Shown: one piece after another, positions 44,182 through 53,170 of the stretch
Layout of the letters: each line of letters begins with the position of its first letter
How positions within the stretch are numbered: position 1 is the first letter of the stretch
Assembly (NCBI GenBank): GCA_028285545.1
Contig: JANQPA010000010.1
Location: 58,344-122,343, forward strand
Reading direction: 5' to 3'
DNA from: Saprospiraceae bacterium
GTDB lineage: Bacteria > Bacteroidota > Bacteroidia > Chitinophagales > Saprospiraceae
DNA length: 64,000 nt
Made by a program: the position numbers and the translations under genes
The notes under the pieces: model-generated
What the model was told of the DNA's origin: nothing
What the model saw: the letters and a program-made list of their open reading frames with translations, nothing else
Databases searched by the model: none

Positions 44182-44318
44182 TGACCTAAGCGCTAATTAA
44201 AGAAGCCTGCTGGTTTTTCCATCATAAAATAACCTTATATCTGATTATTAGCATCGATGGCCAGACAATTCAAAATTAAATTTATCATGCATTCAAACTA
44301 CACTCAATTATTCTATCT

Positions 44319-44726
44319 ATGAGAAAAACGTTTTTAAGACTTGGTAGTGTCTTAGCCCTGGTTTCGGTAGCATTAGGAGCCCTAGGCTCTCATACCCTGG
44401 AAAATTATTTAGAACCCGAACAATTATCAACTTTTGAAACAGGGGTACGTTATCAATTTTATCATACTTTCGCCATCTTAATGATAGGTGTTTTATTACA
44501 CTTCGGCAAAAAATCAAGGTTGAATATTGCTGGCTGGTTATTCTTTGGAGGTATTCTTCTATTTTCAGGTTCTTTGTACCTGCTTTCTATACAAGATACA
44601 TTGAATCTAAAATTGAGGTGGCTAGGACCAGTAACCCCAATTGGAGGGCTCTCATTCATGGCCGGATGGGTATTTTTTTTATTATCTACTTTTCAACATT
44701 CTGAACGAAAATCAAAATCTGAATGA
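44319..44726 (+). CDS. DUF423 family small membrane protein
   Basis: 135 residues with four hydrophobic helices. Hallmarks: LGSVLALVSVALGALGSHTLE, the F-E-T-G-V-R-Y-Q-F-Y-H motif, and the final PIGGLSFMAGW, which define DUF423 (YwdK-like). Biochemical role unestablished. Its stop overlaps the following peptidase start by 4 bp (ATGA), so they are co-translated. Family certain, function not. Confidence 0.92.
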   Translation: MRKTFLRLGSVLALVSVALGALGSHTLENYLEPEQLSTFETGVRYQFYHTFAILMIGVLLHFGKKSRLNIAGWLFFGGILLFSGSLYLLSIQDTLNLKLRWLGPVTPIGGLSFMAGWVFFLLSTFQHSERKSKSE

Positions 44727-46210
44727 AATATTCTGAGTATAAGGAACACCTGCGAAAAATTGCGGACCTAGAAACAGCAATCGCCGTTCTCCATTGGGAT
44801 AAAGAAGTTAACCTTCCCATTCACGGGGCAGGACCTCGTTCTCAACAAATCGCTACCCTCTCAGGAATGGCCCACGAAATGGGAACCAGTGAAAAATTTG
44901 GCCAGCAACTTCAAGCTTTGTCAGAAGATCAAAGCCTTAGCAAAGAGGAGCAAAAAAATGTAGCACTTACTTTAAAAGACTATACCCGTAAGAAAAAATT
45001 AGACCTTGAATTTGTCCTGGCAATGAGTAAAGCCACTTCAGCTGCTTATCATTCCTGGCGTAAAGCTCGTGAAGAAAACAACTTCGACCCTTTCCAAGAG
45101 CCTCTGGCTGGATTGATCGAACTTAAAAAGCAGGAAACCGATAAACTTGGATATGAGGAACACCCATACGATGCCTTAATGGAATATTTTGAACCTGGGG
45201 CAAGAGTGGCTGATATAGACATACTTTTTAAAGATGTAAAATCTCAGTTAACCTTATTAGCGGCTAAAATCAGGGAAAAATCGAACATCGACAATGAATT
45301 CCTCTATCAAAAATACCCTTATCAAAAACAATGGGATTTTGGACTGGAATTGTTAAAAAACATGGGCTATGATTTCGATCGGGGTCGACAAGATGTTTCT
45401 CCTCATCCTTTTACGATCTCCTTTTCCCCCATGGATGTAAGAGTTACCACTCATGTAGATGAGAATAATTTATCATCAATGGCTTGGAGTTGTATTCATG
45501 AGGGTGGACATGCGCTTTATGAGCAGGGCCTTAACATTGAAAACTTTGGTTTACCCTTAGGCCAGGCCACCTCACTTGGTATACATGAATCTCAATCACG
45601 GCTTTGGGAAAATAATGTAGGTCGCAGTCGCTTCTACTGGTCAGCTCATTATTCAAGTTTACAAAAAATATTTCCAGACCAGTTAAGTTCTATTAATCTT
45701 GATCAGTTTTATCAGGGTATTAATAAAATTGAACCATCACTTATCCGTATTGAATCAGACGAACTTCATTATCATTTGCATATTCTAATCCGTTATGAGT
45801 TAGAAAAAGCCTTGATCGAAGGAAATTTGAAGGTCAGCGAACTTAGAGAAGCCTGGAATGCTAAGTATAAAGAATACCTGGATGTGGAGGTACCAGATGA
45901 TAATCATGGCGTCATCCAGGATATCCATTGGGCACATGGCAGCATAGGTTATTTCCCTACCTATTCGTTGGGAAGTTTTTATGCCGCGCAATTCTTTGAA
46001 AAGGCAAAAAGTGATATCCCAGGATTAGAAAATCAAATTGCTCAAGGTGACAATAAGGCCTTATTGGATTGGTTGAGAAAAAATATTCATCAACATGGCC
46101 GAATGTATACAGCCAATGAATTATGTGAAAAAGTATGTGGCGAGCCACTTAGTCTGAAGTACTTTATGGACTATGCAGAACAGAAGTTTGGAGAGATATA
46201 TCATTTATAA
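44723..46210 (+). CDS. M32 family carboxypeptidase
   Basis: 495 residues, normal for thermostable carboxypeptidase Taq-type enzymes. The zinc motif HEGGH occupies 259-263 (the usual form is HEFGH), and the family-specific ESQSRLWEN (about 292-300) provides the third zinc ligand Glu. Other matches: IRIESDELHYHLHILIRYELE and PDDNHGVIQDIHWAHGSIGYFPTYSLG. It removes C-terminal amino acids from peptides, with broad specificity except proline in the family, and is cytoplasmic (no signal). Operonic with the DUF423 gene by a 4-bp overlap. Followed by a strong bidirectional terminator. Confidence 0.95.
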   Translation: MKYSEYKEHLRKIADLETAIAVLHWDKEVNLPIHGAGPRSQQIATLSGMAHEMGTSEKFGQQLQALSEDQSLSKEEQKNVALTLKDYTRKKKLDLEFVLAMSKATSAAYHSWRKAREENNFDPFQEPLAGLIELKKQETDKLGYEEHPYDALMEYFEPGARVADIDILFKDVKSQLTLLAAKIREKSNIDNEFLYQKYPYQKQWDFGLELLKNMGYDFDRGRQDVSPHPFTISFSPMDVRVTTHVDENNLSSMAWSCIHEGGHALYEQGLNIENFGLPLGQATSLGIHESQSRLWENNVGRSRFYWSAHYSSLQKIFPDQLSSINLDQFYQGINKIEPSLIRIESDELHYHLHILIRYELEKALIEGNLKVSELREAWNAKYKEYLDVEVPDDNHGVIQDIHWAHGSIGYFPTYSLGSFYAAQFFEKAKSDIPGLENQIAQGDNKALLDWLRKNIHQHGRMYTANELCEKVCGEPLSLKYFMDYAEQKFGEIYHL

Positions 46211-46211
46211 A

Positions 46212-46257
46212 AGAATGGGGTTCATTGGCCGTGGCCAATGAACCCTATTCTTTTTTT
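46212..46257. terminator. Bidirectional terminator
   Basis: 19-bp arms at 46212-46230 and 46233-46251 (one mismatch) with loop GT, flanked by A-rich sequence to the left and seven T to the right. It separates the peptidase operon from the end of the convergent respiratory operon. Confidence 0.85.
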
Positions 46258-46498
46258 AGGCTACTTTTCTGCGATTTTTCCACCAGATATAACCTAGGGT
46301 CCCAACAACCAGGTATGGAGTGGCCAACAAAAATAAAATTCCTGCATTTAAACCTTTTCCTGCTGATCCTCCATTTTCCAGATTACTCTCTGCTGCCATC
46401 TTACACATAGGACACTGTGCCAAGGCCTCACCTTGGAAGATCACCAAAAGTAAAGCAACCAGGCTTATTGTAGCAAAAAACTTAATCCATTTATTCAT
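46256..46498 (-). CDS. Small membrane protein with CPMC motif, end of the oxidase cluster
   Basis: 80 residues: an N-terminal export signal or helix (FFATISLVALLLVIFQGEALAQ), then CPMCKMAAESN, a short Gly/Asn linker and a second transmembrane helix (GILFLLATPYLVVGTLGYIWW) with positive tail. The CxxC next to Met on the outer face is a plausible copper- or heme-handling motif. Similar small proteins are common at the end of Bacteroidota oxidase operons, suggesting an assembly role. That role is inferred from place and motif. Confidence 0.75.
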   Translation of the reverse strand: MNKWIKFFATISLVALLLVIFQGEALAQCPMCKMAAESNLENGGSAGKGLNAGILFLLATPYLVVGTLGYIWWKNRRKVA

Positions 46499-46769
46499 AA
46501 TTTATCTTTGTTATTCGTTATCTGTTAATCGTTAATTTATTTTCCTTTTTGAAACTCCTGCATATTGGCAGGCAGGCACTTCGTTCCCTGACCCTTACCG
46601 ACATTCACGGCTTTTGTAAATACTGAGTCAAACCTCATCTTGCACGGTTTGCAACGTTCAGGGCGGTTTGCAACCGCCCAACAAATATACACATCATTTC
46701 CCATCCCTTACAAATTACTAAAGCCACAACTCCGTAAAAAAATCACTACCCAATACCCACTACTCATTA

Positions 46770-47339
46770 CTAATAATAAGGCATAAGCATCCAATAACAA
46801 ATCGGACCTGTAATGGCCACATACAACCAAATAGGAAATACCCATCTGGCCATTTTTTTATGACGTTCCAATTGATTGGTATAAGCTCGGATGAAAGTGA
46901 ATAGGATAAAGGGAAAAATAAGGGCTGCTAGTATTATATGAGTAGCCAATAAAACAAAATATATAGTTCGCTGACTACCCACAGCCGCAATTTCGGCAGC
47001 ATCCACTACCCCATCATGATTAGCATCTCCAAATAAGGTGGCTGAAGAGGTAAAATGATAGGTTACATAAGACAATAAAAAAAGCGTGGACAAGCCAATT
47101 GCAATATAAATTGCTTTGCGATGCAGATCTACCTTTTTTTGCTTAATAAAATATAAGGCCAATATCAATATAATGGCCGTCAGTGAATTTAAGACTGCAT
47201 GAAAAGGAGGAAGAAAATATAAGTCCGCCTCAACAGGAAGTTTTACATATCGCATCAAAGTTACCAATACCAATACGGCTATGGTAATCCCCCAGGCTAC
47301 TCGATTTAATTTCTTGGCTAATTGAATATTCGCTTCCAT
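46770..47339 (-). CDS. DUF420 membrane protein with an EF-hand-like loop
   Basis: 189 residues, about five transmembrane helices. It matches DUF420 (YozB-like; related to CtaM-type oxidase assembly) by LPPFHAVLNSLTAIILILAL, VDLHRKAIYIA, SYVTYHFTS, and ATHIILAALIFPFILFTFIRA. His residues (PPFHA, LHRK, YHFT, THI) are in the family's usual places. Between two helices there is an inserted GDANHDGVVDAAEIAAVGSQR containing the canonical 12-residue EF-hand loop 105-116. It lies downstream of the SCO-like gene (57 bp) on the same strand, in an assembly-factor block. Confidence 0.88.
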   Translation of the reverse strand: MEANIQLAKKLNRVAWGITIAVLVLVTLMRYVKLPVEADLYFLPPFHAVLNSLTAIILILALYFIKQKKVDLHRKAIYIAIGLSTLFLLSYVTYHFTSSATLFGDANHDGVVDAAEIAAVGSQRTIYFVLLATHIILAALIFPFILFTFIRAYTNQLERHKKMARWVFPIWLYVAITGPICYWMLMPYY

Positions 47340-47396
47340 TTATTTTTTTTATTCAAAATTTATCATTCCACCTCCCGATTTCCACCTCCCGATTTC

Positions 47397-48038
47397 CTAC
47401 TTCTCCGTCTCTCTTCTAAACTCGACCCGCTTTCTTGGTTTTAGAGGTAAAAACATAGCGGTATGGGTTACCATAGCTCTAATGTCTTCCTCATTTTTGA
47501 TGCTGTAATGATTTTGAACTACTTGATTGGTATCACAGAGTGCAAAAAAGGGATTCCCTGGCAATTCTGATTCAGGGAAATATAGCTTACTCATAATTTG
47601 ATCAGTGCCACTACTATCAGCCGGAATCCAATACATTCTGATCTTTTGGTCAAGGCCGTATTTTTGGGCAAATTCACTCAATGCCTCCTGACCATCATAT
47701 TGAGCATCTTTACCGAAGCTTAGCATCACCAATCGATTGGTTTCGACAAACTGGTCGTATAATTTGGCCATTATTTGTCCAAATTCATCTGAGAGCCTTT
47801 CCTCTTTTAAAGAAATAGCATTGGCTATGATCATTTTGCCTTGCAAACTGTCCTTCACTATTACTCTACCATCTACAGTAGTAAAATCAATTTCGGGCAA
47901 ATTGCCCAGGTTTTTCATCTGCTGCAAAGCCTCTTTTCTATAGTCGTAACCTTTTTTCAGGTAATAATAAGACCCCAGTGGGATGGCCACTATAAAAAAC
48001 AGAAATACTATTATTTGTATCCAACTTTTATTTTTCAT
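47397..48038 (-). CDS. SCO1-like thioredoxin-fold protein lacking the CxxxC copper site
   Basis: 213 residues with one N-terminal membrane helix (IQIIVFLFFIVAIPLGSYYYL). The soluble part follows the SCO/thioredoxin outline (LPEIDFTTVDGRVIVKDSLQGKMIIANAI, FVETNRLVMLSFGKD) and a C-terminal FFALCDTNQVVQNHYSIKNEEDIRAMVTH. The CxxxC that binds copper in SCO1 would be after the first strand, but the sequence there is ISLKEER, so the site is missing; only one Cys is present. It may be a non-copper-binding SCO paralogue or a structural homologue. Position among the oxidase genes supports an assembly role. Confidence 0.78.
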   Translation of the reverse strand: MKNKSWIQIIVFLFFIVAIPLGSYYYLKKGYDYRKEALQQMKNLGNLPEIDFTTVDGRVIVKDSLQGKMIIANAISLKEERLSDEFGQIMAKLYDQFVETNRLVMLSFGKDAQYDGQEALSEFAQKYGLDQKIRMYWIPADSSGTDQIMSKLYFPESELPGNPFFALCDTNQVVQNHYSIKNEEDIRAMVTHTAMFLPLKPRKRVEFRRETEK

Positions 48039-48074
48039 TATTTAAAATTTCAAATCCGAATTTATACTTCTAAC

Positions 48075-48115
48075 AGCTTACCAATCCCTACATTTCATTC
48101 CGGGCTTAGTAATCT
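48075..48115. repeat. 41-bp dispersed repeat, copy 2
   Basis: 39 of 41 positions identical to 16838-16878. It lies in the spacer between the subunit IV and SCO-like genes. Its two ends, AGCTTACCAATCC and GGCTTAGTAATCT, recur in weaker form at 40770-40821. Confidence 0.7.
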
Positions 48116-48209
48116 TCCTTAACTTGAATACATGATCACGTAAAACAATAAAACCAAACAACACAGGGTCATTTGGTTTTATTTTTAAACAGTATAAACG
48201 AGTGAATGT

Positions 48210-48650
48210 TTAGCTCTCCAATGTGGGTATGTATACATCTTCATCGAGCTGTGAATTGAGCATTCCATGCCCCTCTTCAACCGCCGGAGCTGGCTCGATG
48301 GTTTTATCCTCAATCTTTTCTCTACTGTTCTTCCAGGCCCCTGCTTCCTGCAAAAAGGCAATTACTGCCCAAATTAATAGAGTAGTAGGTAAAAGCACAC
48401 TTCTTGCCAAAGTTCCTACCTCATATTTCATGTGCATAAATTCAAAAATGATGAAGTAAGCTTTATATAAGGACAAAACAATCAGTGCAAGTCCAACTGG
48501 ATATAAAAGCCATCTGATATTTTCTACTCCACTAAAAATATGACCTTTTCCAAAAAGGGAAATGAAAACTTCAACCAGGGTCACAACACCCAAGAGAACT
48601 AGTCCAAAAACCACTCTCTTTTTAGAATCTTCATAACTTAAATGTCCCAT
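48210..48650 (-). CDS. Cytochrome c oxidase subunit IV family protein
   Basis: 146 residues with three transmembrane helices, as in the caa3/CoxD-type small subunit: RVVFGLVLLGVVTLVEVFISLF, LYPVGLALIVLSLYKAYFIIF followed by EFMHMKYE (a family signature), and LLPTTLLIWAVIAFL. The C-terminal 45 residues are soluble and acidic. It stabilises the oxidase. Gap of 41 bp to subunit III on the same strand. Confidence 0.88.
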   Translation of the reverse strand: MGHLSYEDSKKRVVFGLVLLGVVTLVEVFISLFGKGHIFSGVENIRWLLYPVGLALIVLSLYKAYFIIFEFMHMKYEVGTLARSVLLPTTLLIWAVIAFLQEAGAWKNSREKIEDKTIEPAPAVEEGHGMLNSQLDEDVYIPTLES

Positions 48651-48691
48651 TATATCTTGATTAATTTTTGTTCGTTAATAATTGCCAGCTT

Positions 48692-49582
48692 TTAAAGCAG
48701 GTAAAATACCAGGAATACAAATACCCAAACCAAATCTACAAAGTGCCAGTAGAGACCAATCTTTTCGACCATCTCATTCCCATTCTTTCGTTTCACATAC
48801 AATCCACTGGCCACATTTACACAGATGATGAGTAGAAATATTACACCTGAAAATACGTGAAAGCCGTGGAAGCCTGTTATGAAAAAGAAAAGTGCACCAA
48901 AGGCAGCCGGTCCAAATTGTTGTTGGCTAATATGTTCCTGACCGTCCTCACCAGTATATTTAAACCGACGCTGTACCCACTCCATTTCACCAGTATCGTG
49001 GTTTTCTACCTTATGGATAAGAAAACTCTTTCCAGCCTCAAATGTTTCGGCCTCTGCCCCAGCTTCATAAGCATGACCATGCTCATCATCTATATAGACC
49101 CCATCCACAGTATGAGTACCAAATGGATTAGTAGTCATCGTCATATGCTCTGTTGCAATCAAATTCGTCCATTCCCAAGCCTGACAACTAAGGAATCCAG
49201 CTCCTCCCAAAATGGTCATGATCATCCAAAAAACAATACCTTTTTGATTTTCCCGATGACCTTCCTGTACTGCTCTCACCATCGTTACTGAGCTAATGAT
49301 CAGTAAAAAGGACATTATGGTAACAAAGATTAGAGGAAGGTGGCTGTCTCCGAATGGATGAGTAGAAAACACAAAATCCGGAACAGGCCAAGTGGGGCTA
49401 CTAAATCTCAAGGCACCATAAGCTATCAGAAAACCTGCAAAAGTAAAGGCATCTGAAAGAAGGAAGTACCACATCATTAATTTCCCGTAGGTTGCCCTAA
49501 ATGGTGGTTTACCACCCGACCAATCGTCTCCTGGATTTGATTGAAGTTCTTCTTGTTCGATTATAGTATCTGTAGTTGCCAT
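48692..49582 (-). CDS. coxC: Cytochrome c oxidase subunit III (with large loop insertion)
   Basis: 296 residues. Transmembrane helices and motifs of heme-copper oxidase subunit III are clear: KLMMWYFLLSDAFTFAGFLIAYGAL near the start, a central pair of helices, then FGALFFFITGFHGFHVFSGVIFLLI and EKIGLYWHFVDLVWVFVFLVFYLL. Between the central and later helices an unusual insertion of about 65 residues, acidic and His/Glu-rich (VDGVYIDDEHGHAYEAGAE, EWVQRRFKYTGEDGQEHISQQ), probably lies on the outer face. Next to it lies a second, insertion-free subunit III gene. Confidence 0.93.
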   Translation of the reverse strand: MATTDTIIEQEELQSNPGDDWSGGKPPFRATYGKLMMWYFLLSDAFTFAGFLIAYGALRFSSPTWPVPDFVFSTHPFGDSHLPLIFVTIMSFLLIISSVTMVRAVQEGHRENQKGIVFWMIMTILGGAGFLSCQAWEWTNLIATEHMTMTTNPFGTHTVDGVYIDDEHGHAYEAGAEAETFEAGKSFLIHKVENHDTGEMEWVQRRFKYTGEDGQEHISQQQFGPAAFGALFFFITGFHGFHVFSGVIFLLIICVNVASGLYVKRKNGNEMVEKIGLYWHFVDLVWVFVFLVFYLL

Positions 49583-49637
49583 TATTTATTTTTTTATGGT
49601 CTTTGAAATTCGGAGAAAACTCCAAATACTTTTCTTT

Positions 49638-50216
49638 TTATGATTGTAGTGTAAAAAACAGCAAAATATAAATCCACAAAAAATCTACAAAGTGCCAGTA
49701 TATCAAAGTCAACTCGAAGCGCAATTTTCTACCTGCTGTCACTTCATATTTTAACATAAATGCATGGATGAGGGCAATCAATAAAGCGGCTACCCCACCA
49801 AGAATATGAGCTGCATGAGCTCCTGAAATTACATATACAAATGAGCCTGAGGGATTAGTTGTTAATTCTATACCTATGGCCACCATTTGTTGCCAGGCCT
49901 GGTATTGCAATACTAAAAAAGCAAAGCCCAGCAATAAGGTAATGACCAATAATCCTTTATATAAATTTGCATTGCCCCTTTTGAAGCTAATATAGGAGGC
50001 ATGCAGTGTTATACTGCTCAGCACAATAACCAGTGTATTGACATAAAAAAGAGATGGCATACTAAATTCAAGCCAATTCCCTGCCGCCTGACGTACAATA
50101 TAAGCACTGGAAAATGCCGCAAACATCATCAAAATACTTGCACAGGCCACCAGAAGCGCAAACTTCTTGGGGTGTATCCTGTTTCTTGTGTATTCCTTAG
50201 CCACTGCTATTTCCAT
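49638..50216 (-). CDS. Second subunit III-type protein of heme-copper oxidase
   Basis: 192 residues, five helices. Matches CyoC/CoxC: HPKKFALLVACASILMMFAAFSSAYIV, FVYVISGAHAAHILGGVAALLIALIHAF, and ELTLIYWHFVDFLWIYILLFF with the typical YWHFVDxxW. Shorter than the neighbouring 296-residue subunit and lacking its insertion. It may act as an additional subunit of the same oxidase; duplication of subunit III is common in Bacteroidota. 22 bp after heme O synthase. Confidence 0.92.
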   Translation of the reverse strand: MEIAVAKEYTRNRIHPKKFALLVACASILMMFAAFSSAYIVRQAAGNWLEFSMPSLFYVNTLVIVLSSITLHASYISFKRGNANLYKGLLVITLLLGFAFLVLQYQAWQQMVAIGIELTTNPSGSFVYVISGAHAAHILGGVAALLIALIHAFMLKYEVTAGRKLRFELTLIYWHFVDFLWIYILLFFTLQS

Positions 50217-50238
50217 ATTATTTTATAATTATTATCCC

Positions 50239-51141
50239 CTAAAGCATATCCATATAGATGGCTATTAGAGACACCGGGATAAACAAAAATGAAAAAAACA
50301 TCAATTGCAATGCTGATTTTCTATCCATCCTTCTGTAAAATTTTATAGAAAATACAGAGTAAGATATACTCAAAAGCAAAACAATAATTAATGATACCAA
50401 TCCCAAAATTTCATTATACCACAAACCTGCAATTACAGGGTATAAAAAGAGGGTATAAATGAAACTTTGCAACCCAACACTTTTATCGGGTTCTCCATTT
50501 TCACTTACTGGCATAATCTTATAACCAGCTATTTGATAGTCTTTAAATCCGAGCCAGCCGATAGACCAAAAATGAGGGAATTGCCAAAAAAATTGAATCC
50601 CAAATAATAATAATCCCAGCCAGGTCAATTCTCCTTGTGCAGCTACACATCCAATTAGCATTGGTAAAGCACCAGGAATAGCTCCTACCACTACCGAAAG
50701 AGGTGTTATTCTTTTTAAAGGCGTATATACAAAAGCATAACTGGCCATCGCTAGTGTTCCCAAAAAGGAAGTCCACGGATTGAATAAAGCTAAGAGGACG
50801 ATTCCCATCATACTCATAAACCCAGCTGCCATTACTGCCTCCGAAACACTCATTCTACCGGCAGCCAATGGCCGGTCAGCAGTACGCTTCATCAACTTGT
50901 CAAAATCCTTTTCCAGCACTTGATTCAGTGCATTGGCGGCACCTGTTATTAAAAACCCTCCTAATGCAAGAATCAATACTGCTATCCAATTAACATGCCC
51001 TCCACTTGCGATCAAAAAGGCCATTACAGAGGAAAAGACTACGGTTAGGGACAAACGAAGTTTGACCAACATTTTGTAATCAATTACCTTCTGGCTAACC
51101 AGCCGAATCCCAGCTTTATCTTTTGCTACTTTTACTGCCAC
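50239..51141 (-). CDS. ctaB: Protoheme IX farnesyltransferase (heme O synthase)
   Basis: 300 residues with about nine helices. The UbiA-family prenyl-binding motif is intact: NALNQVLEKDFDKLMKRTADRPL. A second Asp-rich region lies near the middle (WSIGWLGFKDYQIAGYKIMP). It converts heme B to heme O, the precursor for heme A of the oxidase encoded just upstream, only 3 bp after its stop. Placing it between subunit I and III is a normal oxidase-operon layout. Confidence 0.96.
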   Translation of the reverse strand: MAVKVAKDKAGIRLVSQKVIDYKMLVKLRLSLTVVFSSVMAFLIASGGHVNWIAVLILALGGFLITGAANALNQVLEKDFDKLMKRTADRPLAAGRMSVSEAVMAAGFMSMMGIVLLALFNPWTSFLGTLAMASYAFVYTPLKRITPLSVVVGAIPGALPMLIGCVAAQGELTWLGLLLFGIQFFWQFPHFWSIGWLGFKDYQIAGYKIMPVSENGEPDKSVGLQSFIYTLFLYPVIAGLWYNEILGLVSLIIVLLLSISYSVFSIKFYRRMDRKSALQLMFFSFLFIPVSLIAIYMDML

Positions 51142-51144
51142 TTC

Positions 51145-53004
51145 TTAATGTACTTCTTTTTCATCAGGCCCTAAAGGCTCAACCTGTGAAATAAATTCTT
51201 TACCGTCCTTTCCATAATCATAAGCCCAACGCTGTACTGTTGGCAATTTATCAGGCCAGTTTCCGTGTATTCTCTCAATAGGTGTTGTCCATTCCAAAGT
51301 TGTAGCTCCCCATGGGTTGCGTGTGGTCATCTTCTTACCCTTCCAAATGCTATAGAAGAAGTTAACGATAAAGATCACCTGGAAAGCAAAAGTTAGGATG
51401 GCCCCAATGGTAATGAATTGATTCATCCCATCAAAATGTGCAAATGCCTGGAAGGAATCAAAACTAAAATATCTTCTTGGGACTCCAGCCATACCAAGGT
51501 AGTGCATCGGCCAGAAAATAGCATAAGCACCAACTAAAGTTCCCCAAAAATGTATTTTTCCTAAAGTATCATTCATAAACCTTCCATACATTTTGGGGAA
51601 CCAGTTGTATATCCCCGCGAACATACCAAAGAAGGCTGCTACTCCCATCACAATGTGGAAGTGTGCTACTACAAAGTAGGTATCATGCAATTGAATATCC
51701 AAAGCTGAATTACCAAGGAAAATACCCGTCAATCCTCCAGAGATAAACATCGATACGAATCCTATGGCAAACAAACTGGCAGCATTCAATCGAATGTTAC
51801 CTTTATATAAGGTCGCAATCCAGTTAAATACTTTCACCGCCGATGGAACGGCAATAATGAGTGTAAAGATTACGAAGAAATTCGAGATAAATGGATTCAC
51901 ACCGGACATAAACATGTGGTGTGCCCATACAATAAAGGATAGGAAGGCAATGGCCATAATAGAGTAAACCATGGCCTTATATCCAAATATAGGTTTGCGG
52001 GAATGCACTGACAGCACCTCAGAAACCAGTCCCATTGCAGGTAAGATGATAATATATACCTCAGGGTGTCCTAAGAACCAGAATAAATGCTGGAATAAAA
52101 TCGGACTACCTCCCACATGATCAAGTGCTTGTCCACCTATATAAATATCACTTAGGAAAAAGCTGGTTCCCATTCCTCGGTCAAACATCAAAAGCAGGAA
52201 TGCAGAAACCAATACAGGGAAAGACAATAAACCAATAATAGCGGTAATAAAAAATGCCCAAATGGTTAAAGGCATTCTCCACAAGCTCATTCCTTTTGTA
52301 CGCAAATTCAAAACGGTAGTGATATAGTTAATACCACCTAATAGTACAGAGACGACAAAGAATACAAGACTCAGGGTCCACAAAGTCATTCCTGCTCCAG
52401 AGCCTTGCGAGGCCTGGGGCAAAGCACTAAGGGGTGGGTAGGCCACCCATCCTCCCGAGAAGGGCCCTGTACTTATGAATAAGGAGGCAAACATAATAGC
52501 ACCAGCCAAAAAGAAAAACCAGTAGGAAAGCATATTCAAAAATGGCGAAGCCATATCCCTTGCTCCCAATTGTAATGGAATCAAAAGATTACTGAAGGTT
52601 CCACTCAATCCAGCTGTAAGTACAAAGAATACCAGAATGGTACCATGCATGGTTACCAGAGCATAATAAAAATCCTGAGACAGTGTACCAAAACCTTCTG
52701 CGTTAATTTCCACCCACTTACCAAGAACCGGTTTCAACCAGGCAATACTTTCTTCGGGAAATCCTAGCTGCAGACGAAATACCAGTGACATCAAGGCCCC
52801 TACAACTGCCCAGAACATACCCGTGATCAAAAATTGCTTAGCGATCACCTTATGATCCTGACTGAATACATAGGTATTGATAAAATTAGACTGATATTTA
52901 TCGCCATGGTGGTGATCGTGAAAATGATCATCAAAACCCAGCTCTTCTATCAACATGTCTTCTCTTAAAACTTCAGGTTGTGATTGTGTTGCTATGTTAG
53001 CCAT
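51145..53004 (-). CDS. ctaD: Cytochrome c oxidase subunit I
   Basis: 619 residues with twelve core helices. Heme and copper ligands are all recognisable: VTMHGTILVFF (low-spin heme His), WFLGHPEVYIIILP (Cu-B His and the cross-linked Tyr), VWAHHMF (two Cu-B His), and HFHIVMG (high-spin and low-spin heme His). The Glu in GHPEVY marks an A1-type D-channel end, and SNLLIPLQLGARDM carries channel Asn and Asp. The N-terminal 40 residues are an extra His/Asp-rich segment (DDHFHDHHHGDKY). It is the catalytic subunit reducing oxygen to water. Confidence 0.98.
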   Translation of the reverse strand: MANIATQSQPEVLREDMLIEELGFDDHFHDHHHGDKYQSNFINTYVFSQDHKVIAKQFLITGMFWAVVGALMSLVFRLQLGFPEESIAWLKPVLGKWVEINAEGFGTLSQDFYYALVTMHGTILVFFVLTAGLSGTFSNLLIPLQLGARDMASPFLNMLSYWFFFLAGAIMFASLFISTGPFSGGWVAYPPLSALPQASQGSGAGMTLWTLSLVFFVVSVLLGGINYITTVLNLRTKGMSLWRMPLTIWAFFITAIIGLLSFPVLVSAFLLLMFDRGMGTSFFLSDIYIGGQALDHVGGSPILFQHLFWFLGHPEVYIIILPAMGLVSEVLSVHSRKPIFGYKAMVYSIMAIAFLSFIVWAHHMFMSGVNPFISNFFVIFTLIIAVPSAVKVFNWIATLYKGNIRLNAASLFAIGFVSMFISGGLTGIFLGNSALDIQLHDTYFVVAHFHIVMGVAAFFGMFAGIYNWFPKMYGRFMNDTLGKIHFWGTLVGAYAIFWPMHYLGMAGVPRRYFSFDSFQAFAHFDGMNQFITIGAILTFAFQVIFIVNFFYSIWKGKKMTTRNPWGATTLEWTTPIERIHGNWPDKLPTVQRWAYDYGKDGKEFISQVEPLGPDEKEVH

Positions 53005-53170
53005 TTCACTAAAAAATTTATATAGTTTACAATCCTACTAGGGATAATTATTGTTGAATATACGAAAGTTAGTTCACTCTTTGATTCTTCTCCACCCCTC
53101 GATTTAACAGTATTTACGCGTAGGTGTTCAAAGAATATATTCTTTTTTGAAGCTGAAAAAAAGTGCCAAT

